A stretch of 64,000 nt of DNA from Prevotellaceae bacterium UBA4301. Lineage in GTDB: Bacteria; Bacteroidota; Bacteroidia; Bacteroidales; Bacteroidaceae. The stretch is from contig DGUV01000074.1 in assembly GCA_002395775.1 (NCBI GenBank), forward strand, positions 20,306 through 84,305, in the 5' to 3' direction. Every line of letters starts with the position of its first letter. Within the stretch, counting starts at the first letter, position 1. A program made the position numbers and the translations under genes. Under the pieces are notes generated by a model. That model had not been told where the DNA came from. It saw only the letters and a program-made list of their open reading frames with translations, and ran no database searches. Below are positions 51,497 through 58,995 of the stretch, piece after piece.

Positions 51497-52246
51497 TCAA
51501 CTTTCAATTTTCAGTTCCTCCTCCACCTGGTCACCGGTCTTTCCATAACGGCGCTGACGACCCTGATAGTCGATAATGGCACGTTGCAGACACTCTTCGT
51601 TGAAGTCGGGCCAGTAGGTGTCGCAGAAATAGAACTCAGAGTAGGCCGACTGCCAAAGCAGGTAGTTGCTGATGCGCAATTCACCACCAGTGCGGATGAC
51701 CAAATCCGGATCAGGCATGAAGTTGGTGAGCAGGCGGCCGGAGATGTATTCCTCAGTAATTTGCTCGGGTTGCAGTGTGCCAGCCTTCACTTCCTGAGCC
51801 ATCTGCTGCATGGCCTTCGTAAGTTCCCAGCGCGACGAATAGCTGAGCATGACATTCATGGTCATCTTCGTATTCCCTGCCGTACGCTCCATGCATTCAG
51901 CCAATCGCTTTTGCACCTTCGGGGGCAACAGTTCCAATCCACCGATGGCACGGAAGCGGACATTGTTCTTCATGAAGATTTCCTCCTCCAGATGATCGAG
52001 GATAAGTCCCATCAAAGCCTCGATTTCCGGCATGGGACGGTTCCAGTTCTCGGTGGAGAAAGTGTAGAGCGTCAGATATTTGATGCCCAACCGGGTGGCC
52101 TCCGTGGTAATGCGCTTCACGGTTTCCACGCCCTCGGCATGCCCTGCTGTGCGGGGCAGACCACGCTGTTTGGCCCAGCGTCCGTTGCCATCCATGATGA
52201 TGGCCACGTGTTGCGGTATGCGGTCTTTGTCTATTTGGTCAATCAT
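51497..52246 (-). CDS. uppS: Undecaprenyl diphosphate synthase (isoprenyl transferase)
   Basis: A 249-residue cis-prenyltransferase. VAIIMDGNGRWAKQRGLPR (about 14-32) has the catalytic Asp 19, LTLYTFSTENWNRP is the second motif, and DLVIRTGGELRISNYLLWQ the C-terminal one. It makes the lipid carrier that peptidoglycan and the capsule locus in this window depend on. It overlaps the DUF6089 gene by eight bases. Confidence 0.96.
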   Translation of the reverse strand: MIDQIDKDRIPQHVAIIMDGNGRWAKQRGLPRTAGHAEGVETVKRITTEATRLGIKYLTLYTFSTENWNRPMPEIEALMGLILDHLEEEIFMKNNVRFRAIGGLELLPPKVQKRLAECMERTAGNTKMTMNVMLSYSSRWELTKAMQQMAQEVKAGTLQPEQITEEYISGRLLTNFMPDPDLVIRTGGELRISNYLLWQSAYSEFYFCDTYWPDFNEECLQRAIIDYQGRQRRYGKTGDQVEEELKIES

Positions 52247-52955
52247 TATTGTGACAGGTTTTACATTTCGGTAACATATCGTAGGTGATGAAGAACATCA
52301 GAAACGAATAGCAGTCTTTGTTTTTCAGGCCCGAGCTGTGTATGCCATAAGGCATGTTCAGCTGTCGCCATTCCTTGCTTGTATCCAGCGCGTCGGTGGT
52401 GGTGAAACGGAAGGTCCATTCTGCTCCCACATTCACGCGCGGTTTCACTTTATATTTCACGCCTACGCCCACGGGACAGTTCAGCGCCACCTTAGTACCT
52501 CCTCCGCCACCCGTCACCAGCGTCAGCCCTGCACCCGCTACGGCATAGGGGGTGATGCGACTGTTGCCCATGTAGGCCCGGCTGGCACTGTAGCCCCAGA
52601 AGTTGAACTCAAACTGAGCACCCAGGTCCACGACATTGCGTTTGAAGCCAAAGCTCACGGGCACACCACCCTCGGGCGAATGACTTTCGGCGTCCTGTGG
52701 GATGTAGTACCCCTTGGTGTTGCCCGAAAGATGTCCAAAGGCCAAGTTGCCCTTCAGCACCATGCGGGGATTGAATATCTTGCGAACCACCGCACCGCCC
52801 ATGACACTCATGTGGCGAAAGGGGGTCTTGTTGGCATCGCCCAAATAGAAGTCGGTACCCAAGGCACCGCCCAGTTCCATCTGGTACTCATCCTCCTGCG
52901 CCCCTACACTCAGGGATGCGGCCAGACACATGAGTATGATTGCCAACCTCTTCAC
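52239..52955 (-). CDS. DUF6089 family outer-membrane beta-barrel protein
   Basis: A 238-residue protein with signal peptide KRLAIILMCLAASLSVGAQ. MELGGALGTDFYLGDANKT and the repeated beta-strand pattern with VAGAGL and EWTFRFTTTDALDT are typical of DUF6089. The end CKTCHNND is also conserved in the family. Predicted small outer-membrane barrel, function unknown. The position beside uppS and bamA is conserved in Bacteroidales. Confidence 0.88.
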   Translation of the reverse strand: MKRLAIILMCLAASLSVGAQEDEYQMELGGALGTDFYLGDANKTPFRHMSVMGGAVVRKIFNPRMVLKGNLAFGHLSGNTKGYYIPQDAESHSPEGGVPVSFGFKRNVVDLGAQFEFNFWGYSASRAYMGNSRITPYAVAGAGLTLVTGGGGGTKVALNCPVGVGVKYKVKPRVNVGAEWTFRFTTTDALDTSKEWRQLNMPYGIHSSGLKNKDCYSFLMFFITYDMLPKCKTCHNND

Positions 52956-52967
52956 TTCTTCACTTCA

Positions 52968-54362
52968 TCATTTCTTCTCAAATCCCAGTCGTGTGATGCG
53001 TCCGCGCCACACCTGTTCGTCGAGCACTATCCACAAGAACTGTTCGTCGTCCACCGCTGCAGAGATGTACTTCGACTGCTGAGCCACAGCCTGCAGGGCC
53101 TCATCAACAAGCATATCATCGTTCTCATAGGTCTTCCAGCTGATGCCATGGTCAGGACTATGCAGAATGCGATCCAGTGCCGTATGGACACCATCGCGAG
53201 TGGCACCGCCCAGCGCCTGCAGCCCGTCGTCGTAGGGCACGATGCAGAGATTCTCCATCACCGGGCAACGATACTTATCCACCTCATTGGGGGTATAATA
53301 AATCCAGGTAGCATCTGCCTCATCGTCGCCCGTCCAGCCCTTGGCCCAGACAGTGGCCGTCTCGTCAGTGTCGTTACGGCTTCCTATGAGCACGATACGC
53401 CGACTACCATTCTCCAGTGTGTAATAGACACTGTTCAACAAACTGGTGGGCAGGTTCTCGCCCTTGTCATCCAAGGTTTCCTCTTCCCATGCCCCACAAT
53501 TATTGCTACGATAGAGTTTGCCATTGGCCATACCGTAGAGATTCTGGTCGCTGGCTGCCACCAACCGCACGCCCTCCATGGCAGGAACTACACATGACGT
53601 CCAGGCCTGCCCGTCGGAACTTACCACGACCTGGCCTTGACTGGTGCTCATGAAGAGTGTATTGCCTTGCTGCTGCAGTGTACCAGGCAGAGCATTGTCG
53701 GCTCCCGAAGTTAAATGTTCGGTCCACGTTCCATCGGCAGCTGAACGGGTGATACATACCAATGAGCCATCGACCTTGCAGGCCAACACCATGGGCTGTT
53801 GGTTCCAAATGAGCAGCTTGCGCTCGCCCAGCCCCTTCAAGGCTTCCACCTGACCCATGTTGTTCCAGATGGTGCTGTCGCCCTCCTGCTGATGGACATT
53901 GACCTTCACCGTATAGGTGCGGCCCGAATTACCACTATCTGATACCACACGGAAGTGCAGCGGAGTGCGTAAATCCAGCGAGTCGCTACTGCTATAAGTG
54001 GTCCATGCCGTATCTTCGCCAGCCTCCAAGTTGGCTTTTCGCCAAACCAATATGCCCTCGAAGGCCACTGTAGTCAACACCTGGTCGAGCCGGGTGTGGA
54101 CAGGCAGCGAGTCGAGGTTTTCAATGGTAAGTGTGCGATGGTTGATGGTCATGGGAAATCCCGTGGGCACATAGGATGTGGTGACCACACTATCCATGCC
54201 TGCCGAGGTCTTCAGAAAGTTGCTACGCTTGAGCGTCCCCAAGGAGAACGATGAGATGTAGCACTTTTCGGAATATTCCACCTCCTCCTCGTCGTCAAAA
54301 CACGAGGTTAGAAACAGGGGCATGGCCATGATGACCAGCAGGGGAATGAGATATTTTTTCAT
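52968..54362 (-). CDS. DUF6242 family lipoprotein
   Basis: A 464-residue protein. The lipobox FLTSC (18-22) ends a lipoprotein signal, and acidic residues FDDEEEVE after the Cys suggest surface export in Bacteroidetes. The rest resembles DUF6242, with repeated WT/GxxWxxx beta-propeller-like blades (DGQAWTSCVV, NNCGAWEEETL, DHGISWKTYEND). Function unknown. A TACTTTTG element on the minus strand (54401-54394) is a likely -7 box. Confidence 0.85.
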   Translation of the reverse strand: MKKYLIPLLVIMAMPLFLTSCFDDEEEVEYSEKCYISSFSLGTLKRSNFLKTSAGMDSVVTTSYVPTGFPMTINHRTLTIENLDSLPVHTRLDQVLTTVAFEGILVWRKANLEAGEDTAWTTYSSSDSLDLRTPLHFRVVSDSGNSGRTYTVKVNVHQQEGDSTIWNNMGQVEALKGLGERKLLIWNQQPMVLACKVDGSLVCITRSAADGTWTEHLTSGADNALPGTLQQQGNTLFMSTSQGQVVVSSDGQAWTSCVVPAMEGVRLVAASDQNLYGMANGKLYRSNNCGAWEEETLDDKGENLPTSLLNSVYYTLENGSRRIVLIGSRNDTDETATVWAKGWTGDDEADATWIYYTPNEVDKYRCPVMENLCIVPYDDGLQALGGATRDGVHTALDRILHSPDHGISWKTYENDDMLVDEALQAVAQQSKYISAAVDDEQFLWIVLDEQVWRGRITRLGFEKK

Positions 54363-54393
54363 ACGTATATACGCGCGTTAAGTTTTCGGCCTA

Positions 54394-54401
54394 CAAAAGT
54401 A
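54394..54401 (-). promoter_or_regulatory. -7 element before the DUF6242 gene
   Basis: The minus strand reads TACTTTTG, a TAnnTTTG match, with TTTC about 20 bases upstream as a possible -33. The start codon is 32 bases downstream. An acgcgcgtatatacgt palindrome-like stretch lies between. Confidence 0.55.
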
Positions 54402-54439
54402 CGTCAAATTTTTGGTACAGCGAAACTTCACACCGTAAA

Positions 54440-55405
54440 TTAAGAATTTTTATAGATAAGAGTGAGCGTATTGTCCCCAATTAACAGTTTTTTGCCTATT
54501 CTTCCTCCAATTTTCGGTGCTTTCGTGCCAGAGCCTAATCGTATGGGAGCCGTCTCAATGTGAGCCTCGTCCCACAAGCCTGCGTCAATGAAGCCCTGCA
54601 ACGTCTCCCTACCACCCTCAACAAGAAGACTTTGCACGCCACGGGTCCACAGGTCAGCCAGTGCCTCCTCCCGGGTCGGGTAGGTAAGCACATCGCCGTT
54701 GCCCACCGAAGCATGGCCAAGTACCACGCGCAAGGGACTGTTGCCTGCCCAATGTCTCACATTCAGGCTGGGATTGTCCAGCTCCCATGTGCGATGCCCA
54801 ACAAGTATGGCTTGATGTTCGGCTCGCAACTTGTGCACCAAAGCCTGCGTGACGGAGGTGGAAAAACGGACCGGCGGTTGACTGTCGTCCAGACGCAAGC
54901 GGTCGATGTAGCCATCCTCGCTTTGCGCCCACTTCAGGGTGACATAGGGGCGATGTTGGGTGTGGAAAGTAATGAATCGGCGGTTGAGCCACAGGCACTC
55001 CTTTTCCAGCACACCAACCCGAACCTCGCAACCCGCCTCGCGCAGCATGGAGATGCCACGTCCATCAACCTTGGCAAAGGGGTCGCGACAGCCTACTACG
55101 ACCATCGGAATGCCTTTGTCGATGATGAGCTGTGCACAGGGAGGGGTCTTACCATAGTGGGCACAGGGCTCCAGGCTGACGTAGATGGTGCTCCGGCTGA
55201 GCAAATGAGGTTGAGTGACCGTACTGATGGCATTGACCTCAGCATGAGCCTCGCCACATTTCCTGTGATAGCCCTCACCGATGATGCGTCCGTCGCAAAC
55301 CACCACCGCACCCACCATGGGATTGGGGGCAGCCCCCATGCGTCCGCACTTGGCCAATTGCAGGCAGCGCCGCATAAATTGTTCGTCTATTTTGCGTTGT
55401 TCCAT
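54440..55405 (-). CDS. ribD: Bifunctional riboflavin deaminase/reductase RibD
   Basis: A 321-residue protein. The N-terminal deaminase has the zinc site HAEVNAI (54-60) and EPCAHYGKTPPCAQLI. The C-terminal reductase has VTLKWAQSEDGYID and LVEGGRETLQGFI. It carries out two steps of riboflavin synthesis. It is divergent from prmC across 54 bp of heptamer repeats. Confidence 0.94.
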   Translation of the reverse strand: MEQRKIDEQFMRRCLQLAKCGRMGAAPNPMVGAVVVCDGRIIGEGYHRKCGEAHAEVNAISTVTQPHLLSRSTIYVSLEPCAHYGKTPPCAQLIIDKGIPMVVVGCRDPFAKVDGRGISMLREAGCEVRVGVLEKECLWLNRRFITFHTQHRPYVTLKWAQSEDGYIDRLRLDDSQPPVRFSTSVTQALVHKLRAEHQAILVGHRTWELDNPSLNVRHWAGNSPLRVVLGHASVGNGDVLTYPTREEALADLWTRGVQSLLVEGGRETLQGFIDAGLWDEAHIETAPIRLGSGTKAPKIGGRIGKKLLIGDNTLTLIYKNS

Positions 55406-55409
55406 AAAA

Positions 55410-55443
55410 AACTTTCAACTTTCAACTTTCAACTTTCAACTTT
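55410..55443. repeat. AACTTTC heptamer repeats between ribD and prmC
   Basis: Four perfect AACTTTC units in tandem followed by a partial AACTTT, directly before the TACCTTTG box of prmC. A three-unit copy of the same repeat precedes the tRNA-Leu promoter (58650-58675). Confidence 0.9.
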
Positions 55444-55447
55444 TAAT

Positions 55448-55455
55448 TACCTTTG
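55448..55455 (+). promoter_or_regulatory. -7 element at the prmC start
   Basis: TACCTTTG matches TAnnTTTG exactly and ends only four bases before the prmC ATG at 55460, so transcription from it would begin at or next to the start codon. Confidence 0.6.
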
Positions 55456-55459
55456 CAGC

Positions 55460-56308
55460 ATGAAGACCTTTCAACAGATTGTCCACGACTTGCGTCTGGT
55501 ATATCCCGAAGGCGAGGCCCGCGCCTTGGCCCGCTGGTTATGTGAGGAGCGCTTCGGACTCTCGCAGACCGACATTTTGCTCGACAAAGATAATCAATTA
55601 TCGGCACACGACCTCGCAAATGTGCGAGAAATCACGCAACGACTCATCCAAGGCGAGCCTATACAATACATTTTGGGACACACCACCTTCTGCGGGCATA
55701 AGTTCACCGTGGCGCCAGGGGCTCTTATTCCCCGGCCCGAGACTCAGGAGCTCGTGGACATGGCGGCTGAGGAAGTCCGAAATCGGCCTACCCCCATGCA
55801 GATTCTGGATGTGGGAACAGGAACTGGCTGTATAGCAATCTCTTTGGCCCTGGCCCTACCGCAGGCCGAGGTAACGGGCTGGGATGTGAGTCCCGAAGCC
55901 CTTGACGTTGCACGGAAAAATGCAGAACGCTACCCTAAAGCGCATGTCACATTGGAGCAGCAGGACATTTTCTCTCCGCCCAACGACCAACGCCAATGGC
56001 AGATGATAGTATCCAACCCGCCCTACATACGTCAGAGCGAAGCCAAGGAGATGGAGCGCAACGTCCTGTATCACGAACCACACTTGGCCCTATTCGTCCC
56101 TGATGACAATCCATTACTCTACTACCGTGCAATCCTATGGTATGCCATGCACCATCTGGCCCCAAATGGTTCCATCTGGTTTGAAATCAATCAGGCCATG
56201 GATGAAGAAATGTACCATTTAATCGAGTATTTTGGATTCCAAGACATCGAAATTCTGAAGGACAGTTTCGGACGTAACAGATTTGCACGATGCAGGAAGG
56301 GCAGTTAG
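55460..56308 (+). CDS. prmC: Peptide chain release factor N5-glutamine methyltransferase
   Basis: A 282-residue PrmC/HemK. The N-terminal helical domain is followed by PGALIPRPETQELVD, the SAM site DVGTGTGCIAI (about 118-128), and the catalytic VSNPPYI (about 185-191). It methylates the GGQ glutamine of release factors. The frame is open far upstream, but that part lies opposite ribD; ATG 55460 starts the recognised domain. Confidence 0.95.
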   Translation: MKTFQQIVHDLRLVYPEGEARALARWLCEERFGLSQTDILLDKDNQLSAHDLANVREITQRLIQGEPIQYILGHTTFCGHKFTVAPGALIPRPETQELVDMAAEEVRNRPTPMQILDVGTGTGCIAISLALALPQAEVTGWDVSPEALDVARKNAERYPKAHVTLEQQDIFSPPNDQRQWQMIVSNPPYIRQSEAKEMERNVLYHEPHLALFVPDDNPLLYYRAILWYAMHHLAPNGSIWFEINQAMDEEMYHLIEYFGFQDIEILKDSFGRNRFARCRKGS

Positions 56309-56358
56309 TTCTTGTTAGATTTTTCTCTTATCCAGTTAGTTTTTGTTAGGTCGAAGAT

Positions 56359-56832
56359 ATGCAAAATTTATCCATTCCATCGGAAAAAGAAGCCCTCAAC
56401 AAGGTTGCAGCACTCTGCAGCAGAAAAGAGTGCTGCGAGAGTGAAGTCCGAGAAAAACTTACACTTTGGAAGCAACCATCCGAGGTGCAGGACCGCATCA
56501 TCGGCAAACTGCTGGCAGAAGGATACATTGACGAAGTTCGGTTTTGTAAGGCATACGCCATGGACAAACTGCGCTACAACCACTGGGGTAGGATAAAGAT
56601 AAATCAAATGCTGCGCCATCTGCAGGTGGATGACCAAGCCCGGGAGGCTGCTCTCGAGGCCCTGCCTGACGAGGAATACATGGATATACTGCGACGCGTG
56701 GCACAATCCAAACTTCCCTCCATCAAAGCTCGTACAGCTTATGAGCGGCAAGGCAAGCTCACACGATTCCTGCTCAGCCGAGGCTTTGAGATGGACTTCA
56801 TCCGCGAGGTTACAAATTGGGACGAAGACTGA
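56359..56832 (+). CDS. recX: Regulatory protein RecX
   Basis: A 157-residue RecX, all helical. ALCSRKECCESEVREKL (near the N-terminus), IDEVRFCKAYAMDKLRYNHWG and GKLTRFLLSRGFEMDFI are the three repeat motifs of the family. It modulates RecA. It lies 50 bp after prmC, same strand. Confidence 0.9.
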   Translation: MQNLSIPSEKEALNKVAALCSRKECCESEVREKLTLWKQPSEVQDRIIGKLLAEGYIDEVRFCKAYAMDKLRYNHWGRIKINQMLRHLQVDDQAREAALEALPDEEYMDILRRVAQSKLPSIKARTAYERQGKLTRFLLSRGFEMDFIREVTNWDED

Positions 56833-56892
56833 GTGCCCTGAAGGAAACATTCAATAAGAGAAACAAATCAGACGCGGGAATTACCAAATATA

Positions 56893-56924
56893 TTTGCATT
56901 TCCGCTCACTTATTCGTAACTTTG
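56893..56924 (+). promoter_or_regulatory. Promoter of pyrE
   Basis: TTTG (56893-56896), a 20-bp spacer and TAACTTTG (56917-56924) match the Bacteroidetes consensus well. The expected start site is near 56930, giving a leader of about 24 bases to ATG 56954. Confidence 0.8.
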
Positions 56925-56953
56925 CCCGCAATTAACAGACTTTGTTACAAGTT

Positions 56954-57586
56954 ATGAAGACGTTAGAAAAAATTTTTGCAGCCAAACTGCTGAACATCAA
57001 AGCCATCAAGTTGCAACCCAACAACCCCTTCACTTGGGCATCGGGCTGGAAGAGCCCCTTCTACTGTGACAACCGCAAGACGCTGTCGTATCCCGAACTG
57101 CGTACCTTCGTGAAAGTGGAAACGGCACGCATCGTCATGGAGCGTTTTCCTGAGGTGGATGCCATTGCCGGTGTGGCCACAGGGGCCATTCCACAAGGAG
57201 CGTTGGTGGCCGACGTACTTGGTAAGCCCTTCGTGTATGTACGCTCGAAACCCAAAGACCATGGACTGGAAAACCTCATCGAAGGGGAACTAAAACCAGG
57301 CATGAAGGTGGTGGTCATTGAAGATCTCATCTCCACAGGTGGCAGCAGCCTGAAGGCCGTGGAGGCCATACGCAACAACGGATGCGAGGTCATTGGCATG
57401 GTTGCAGCCTACACCTATGGTTTCGACGAGGCCGAACGTGCTTTCAAGAAGGCCAACGTAACGCTGGTGACCCTGACCAACTATGAGGCTGTGGTTTCAG
57501 AGGCTCTACGCATAGGCTACATTGCCGAGAACGACATTGAACTGCTGAACGAATGGCGTCGCGACCCTGCTAACTGGAAAAACTGA
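56954..57586 (+). CDS. pyrE: Orotate phosphoribosyltransferase
   Basis: A 210-residue PRTase. FTWASGWKSPFYCDNRKTLS (about 24-43) is the orotate-site region, and the PRPP motif is VVVIEDLISTGGSS (about 116-129). Pyrimidine synthesis. ATG 56954 is preferred to the TTG at 56942. Confidence 0.96.
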   Translation: MKTLEKIFAAKLLNIKAIKLQPNNPFTWASGWKSPFYCDNRKTLSYPELRTFVKVETARIVMERFPEVDAIAGVATGAIPQGALVADVLGKPFVYVRSKPKDHGLENLIEGELKPGMKVVVIEDLISTGGSSLKAVEAIRNNGCEVIGMVAAYTYGFDEAERAFKKANVTLVTLTNYEAVVSEALRIGYIAENDIELLNEWRRDPANWKN

Positions 57587-57592
57587 CAGAGT

Positions 57593-58075
57593 ATGACCAA
57601 ATACGAAAGTACCGTCAAGAAGATTTACGCTCCAGTGGGCAATGTGTATGCCCGTCTGAGCGACCTGACGAACCTGAGCGTAGTGCAGGAAAGGCTGACC
57701 GACCCCAACTTTGAACAATTGGCCCGACAGCAGGCCGGCGACAAGCTGGACGACGAACAGTTTCAGCGTCTGCGCGACATTGTAAGCAAGTTGCAGTTTG
57801 ACCGCGACTCAGTGACTACTGATGCCGGGCCCGTGGGTACATTGAGTCTGCGCATCATCGAGCGCGAAGACCCCAAATTGGTAAAGTTCGAGACCGAGGG
57901 GTCGCCCGTACAGGCCAACTTGTGGATTCAGCTTCTGCCTGCATCAGACACACAGTGCGCTATGAAAGTAACGCTGGGAGCCGACCTTAATTTCTTCCTG
58001 AAACAAATGCTTAAGGGCAAACTGCAGGACGGTGTGGAACGACTGGCCGACATGCTGGCCATGCTACCATATTAA
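57593..58075 (+). CDS. SRPBCC family protein
   Basis: A 160-residue protein of the START/SRPBCC (polyketide cyclase-like) fold: KKIYAPVGNVYARLSDLTNL at the N-terminus, beta strands in the middle and a long C-terminal helix FLKQMLKGKLQDGVERLADM. It starts six bases after pyrE and is cotranscribed with it, as in many Bacteroidales. It probably binds a hydrophobic ligand; no function known. Confidence 0.85.
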   Translation: MTKYESTVKKIYAPVGNVYARLSDLTNLSVVQERLTDPNFEQLARQQAGDKLDDEQFQRLRDIVSKLQFDRDSVTTDAGPVGTLSLRIIEREDPKLVKFETEGSPVQANLWIQLLPASDTQCAMKVTLGADLNFFLKQMLKGKLQDGVERLADMLAMLPY

Positions 58076-58076
58076 G

Positions 58077-58634
58077 TTGAGAATTAGAAGTCTGAAAACT
58101 CCAATTCTTTCGCTTCTACTGCTTTTTTCGGCGTGTGGCGAGGATGTGGTGAGCAACAAGTTTTGCTCGCTGCCTGCCAAGTTCATGTTCACGCCAGTCA
58201 ACAGCATTTCGCAAATCTACACTTCTTGTGAATCGATGGGCGAATGGTGCAGTATCGAGTTAAAAGGCAACAAATTCCTATTCACAAAGGCCGACGGGTC
58301 GCAGGGGATAGCCAATCGGACAGCTCTCGACGGCTACACGGGCTTCTACATGGGACTGAGCGGATTCATCGTGGGGTTGCCCAACATCCCCGAGATAGGC
58401 GAAACCGTCTGTGTTGTCACCTGCTACGACCTGGCTTGCCGCAACTGCTATGACGATTTCATCGTGGCACGCCGCCTCGTCCTGCAAGAAGGAGGGCTGG
58501 CATACTGCAGTCGGTGTCAACGCACATACGACCTAAATAACACGGGAAAGGTGGTCAAGGGAGACGCTGGAAAACCGCTTTACCGCTATCGTGTCTATTA
58601 CGGCAACAATACGCTGAACATTAATAATCGATAA
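58077..58634 (+). CDS. Putative lipoprotein with paired CxxC motifs (Rieske-like region)
   Basis: About 185 residues from TTG 58077 (or CTG 58092); no ATG is available. LKTPILSLLLLFSAC looks like a lipoprotein signal with the Cys at residue 20. The C-terminal part has CRNCYDDFI and, 20 residues on, YCSRCQRTYDLNNTG followed by a Gly/Pro strand ending. The spacing recalls a Rieske domain in which histidines are replaced by cysteines, so a zinc or iron site is possible. I do not recognise a firm family. It follows the SRPBCC gene by one base. Confidence 0.65.
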   Translation: MRIRSLKTPILSLLLLFSACGEDVVSNKFCSLPAKFMFTPVNSISQIYTSCESMGEWCSIELKGNKFLFTKADGSQGIANRTALDGYTGFYMGLSGFIVGLPNIPEIGETVCVVTCYDLACRNCYDDFIVARRLVLQEGGLAYCSRCQRTYDLNNTGKVVKGDAGKPLYRYRVYYGNNTLNINNR

Positions 58635-58649
58635 AGAAGAAGAATTTCC

Positions 58650-58675
58650 AACTTTCAACTTTCAACTTTCAACTT
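58650..58675. repeat. AACTTTC heptamer repeats before tRNA-Leu
   Basis: Three AACTTTC units and a partial one lie directly upstream of the TAACTTTG promoter box of the tRNA gene, the same arrangement as before prmC. Confidence 0.85.
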
Positions 58676-58682
58676 ATTTTTG

Positions 58683-58690
58683 TAACTTTG
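58683..58690 (+). promoter_or_regulatory. -7 element of the tRNA-Leu promoter
   Basis: TAACTTTG, 13 bases before the tRNA 5' end. The upstream TTTC of the heptamer repeats is at a suitable distance for -33. Confidence 0.65.
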
Positions 58691-58703
58691 CACCCGCTAT
58701 GCT

Positions 58704-58787
58704 GCCCAGATGGTGGAATTGGTAGACACGAGGGACTTAAAATCCCTTGGCCTAACAGCCGTACGGGTTCGAGTCCCGTTCCGGGCA
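58704..58787 (+). tRNA. tRNA-Leu (anticodon UAA)
   Basis: An 84-nt class II tRNA. The acceptor is GCCCAGA / TCCGGGC with one A-C mismatch. The D-arm is GGTGGAATTGGTAGACAC, the anticodon stem AGGGA/TCCCT with anticodon TAA at 58738-58740, a long variable arm follows, and the T-arm is ACGGGTTCGAGTCCCGT. The CCA end is not encoded. A terminator follows at 58801. Confidence 0.95.
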
Positions 58788-58800
58788 CTGACGCAAACAA

Positions 58801-58837
58801 GAAGCCCCGCTGCAATGAGCAACGGGGCTTCCTCTTT
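58801..58837 (+). terminator. Terminator after tRNA-Leu
   Basis: GAAGCCCCG / CGGGGCTTC form a 9-bp perfect stem with a 13-base loop, followed by CTCTTT. Confidence 0.88.
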
Positions 58838-58844
58838 ATCGTCC

Positions 58845-58995
58845 CCCCCAAAGTCCCTCCCCACTCAAGAGGGGAGGGATTAGAGGGAAAGGGGTTTTTT
58901 CTTACTTAACCATGACCTTGAGCTATGCTCGAGCTCGTTCCCGTTCGAACAAGCCCAAGCAAGCTCGGTCTTGTTACTTACTTAACCACGATCTT
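58845..58995. repeat. Composite repeat: family B hairpin, and a duplicated gene end flanking 57 bp
   Basis: CCCTCCCC / GGGGAGGG (58855-58862 and 58871-58878) is a family B hairpin ending in a T-run. Next, 58901-58919 repeats 58977-58995 at 17 of 19 bases; the latter is the stop and last codons of the neighbouring minus-strand gene. The first copy would read KVMVK plus stop on the minus strand, the second KIVVK plus stop. Between them lie 57 bp with the palindromic AGCTATGCTCGAGCTC and the GCCCAAGCAAG motif of family A. Confidence 0.75.

Noticed and set aside
54560..55459. Long N-terminal extension of prmC
   Set aside because: It lies opposite ribD, has no domain character, and the recognised PrmC start is at ATG 55460.
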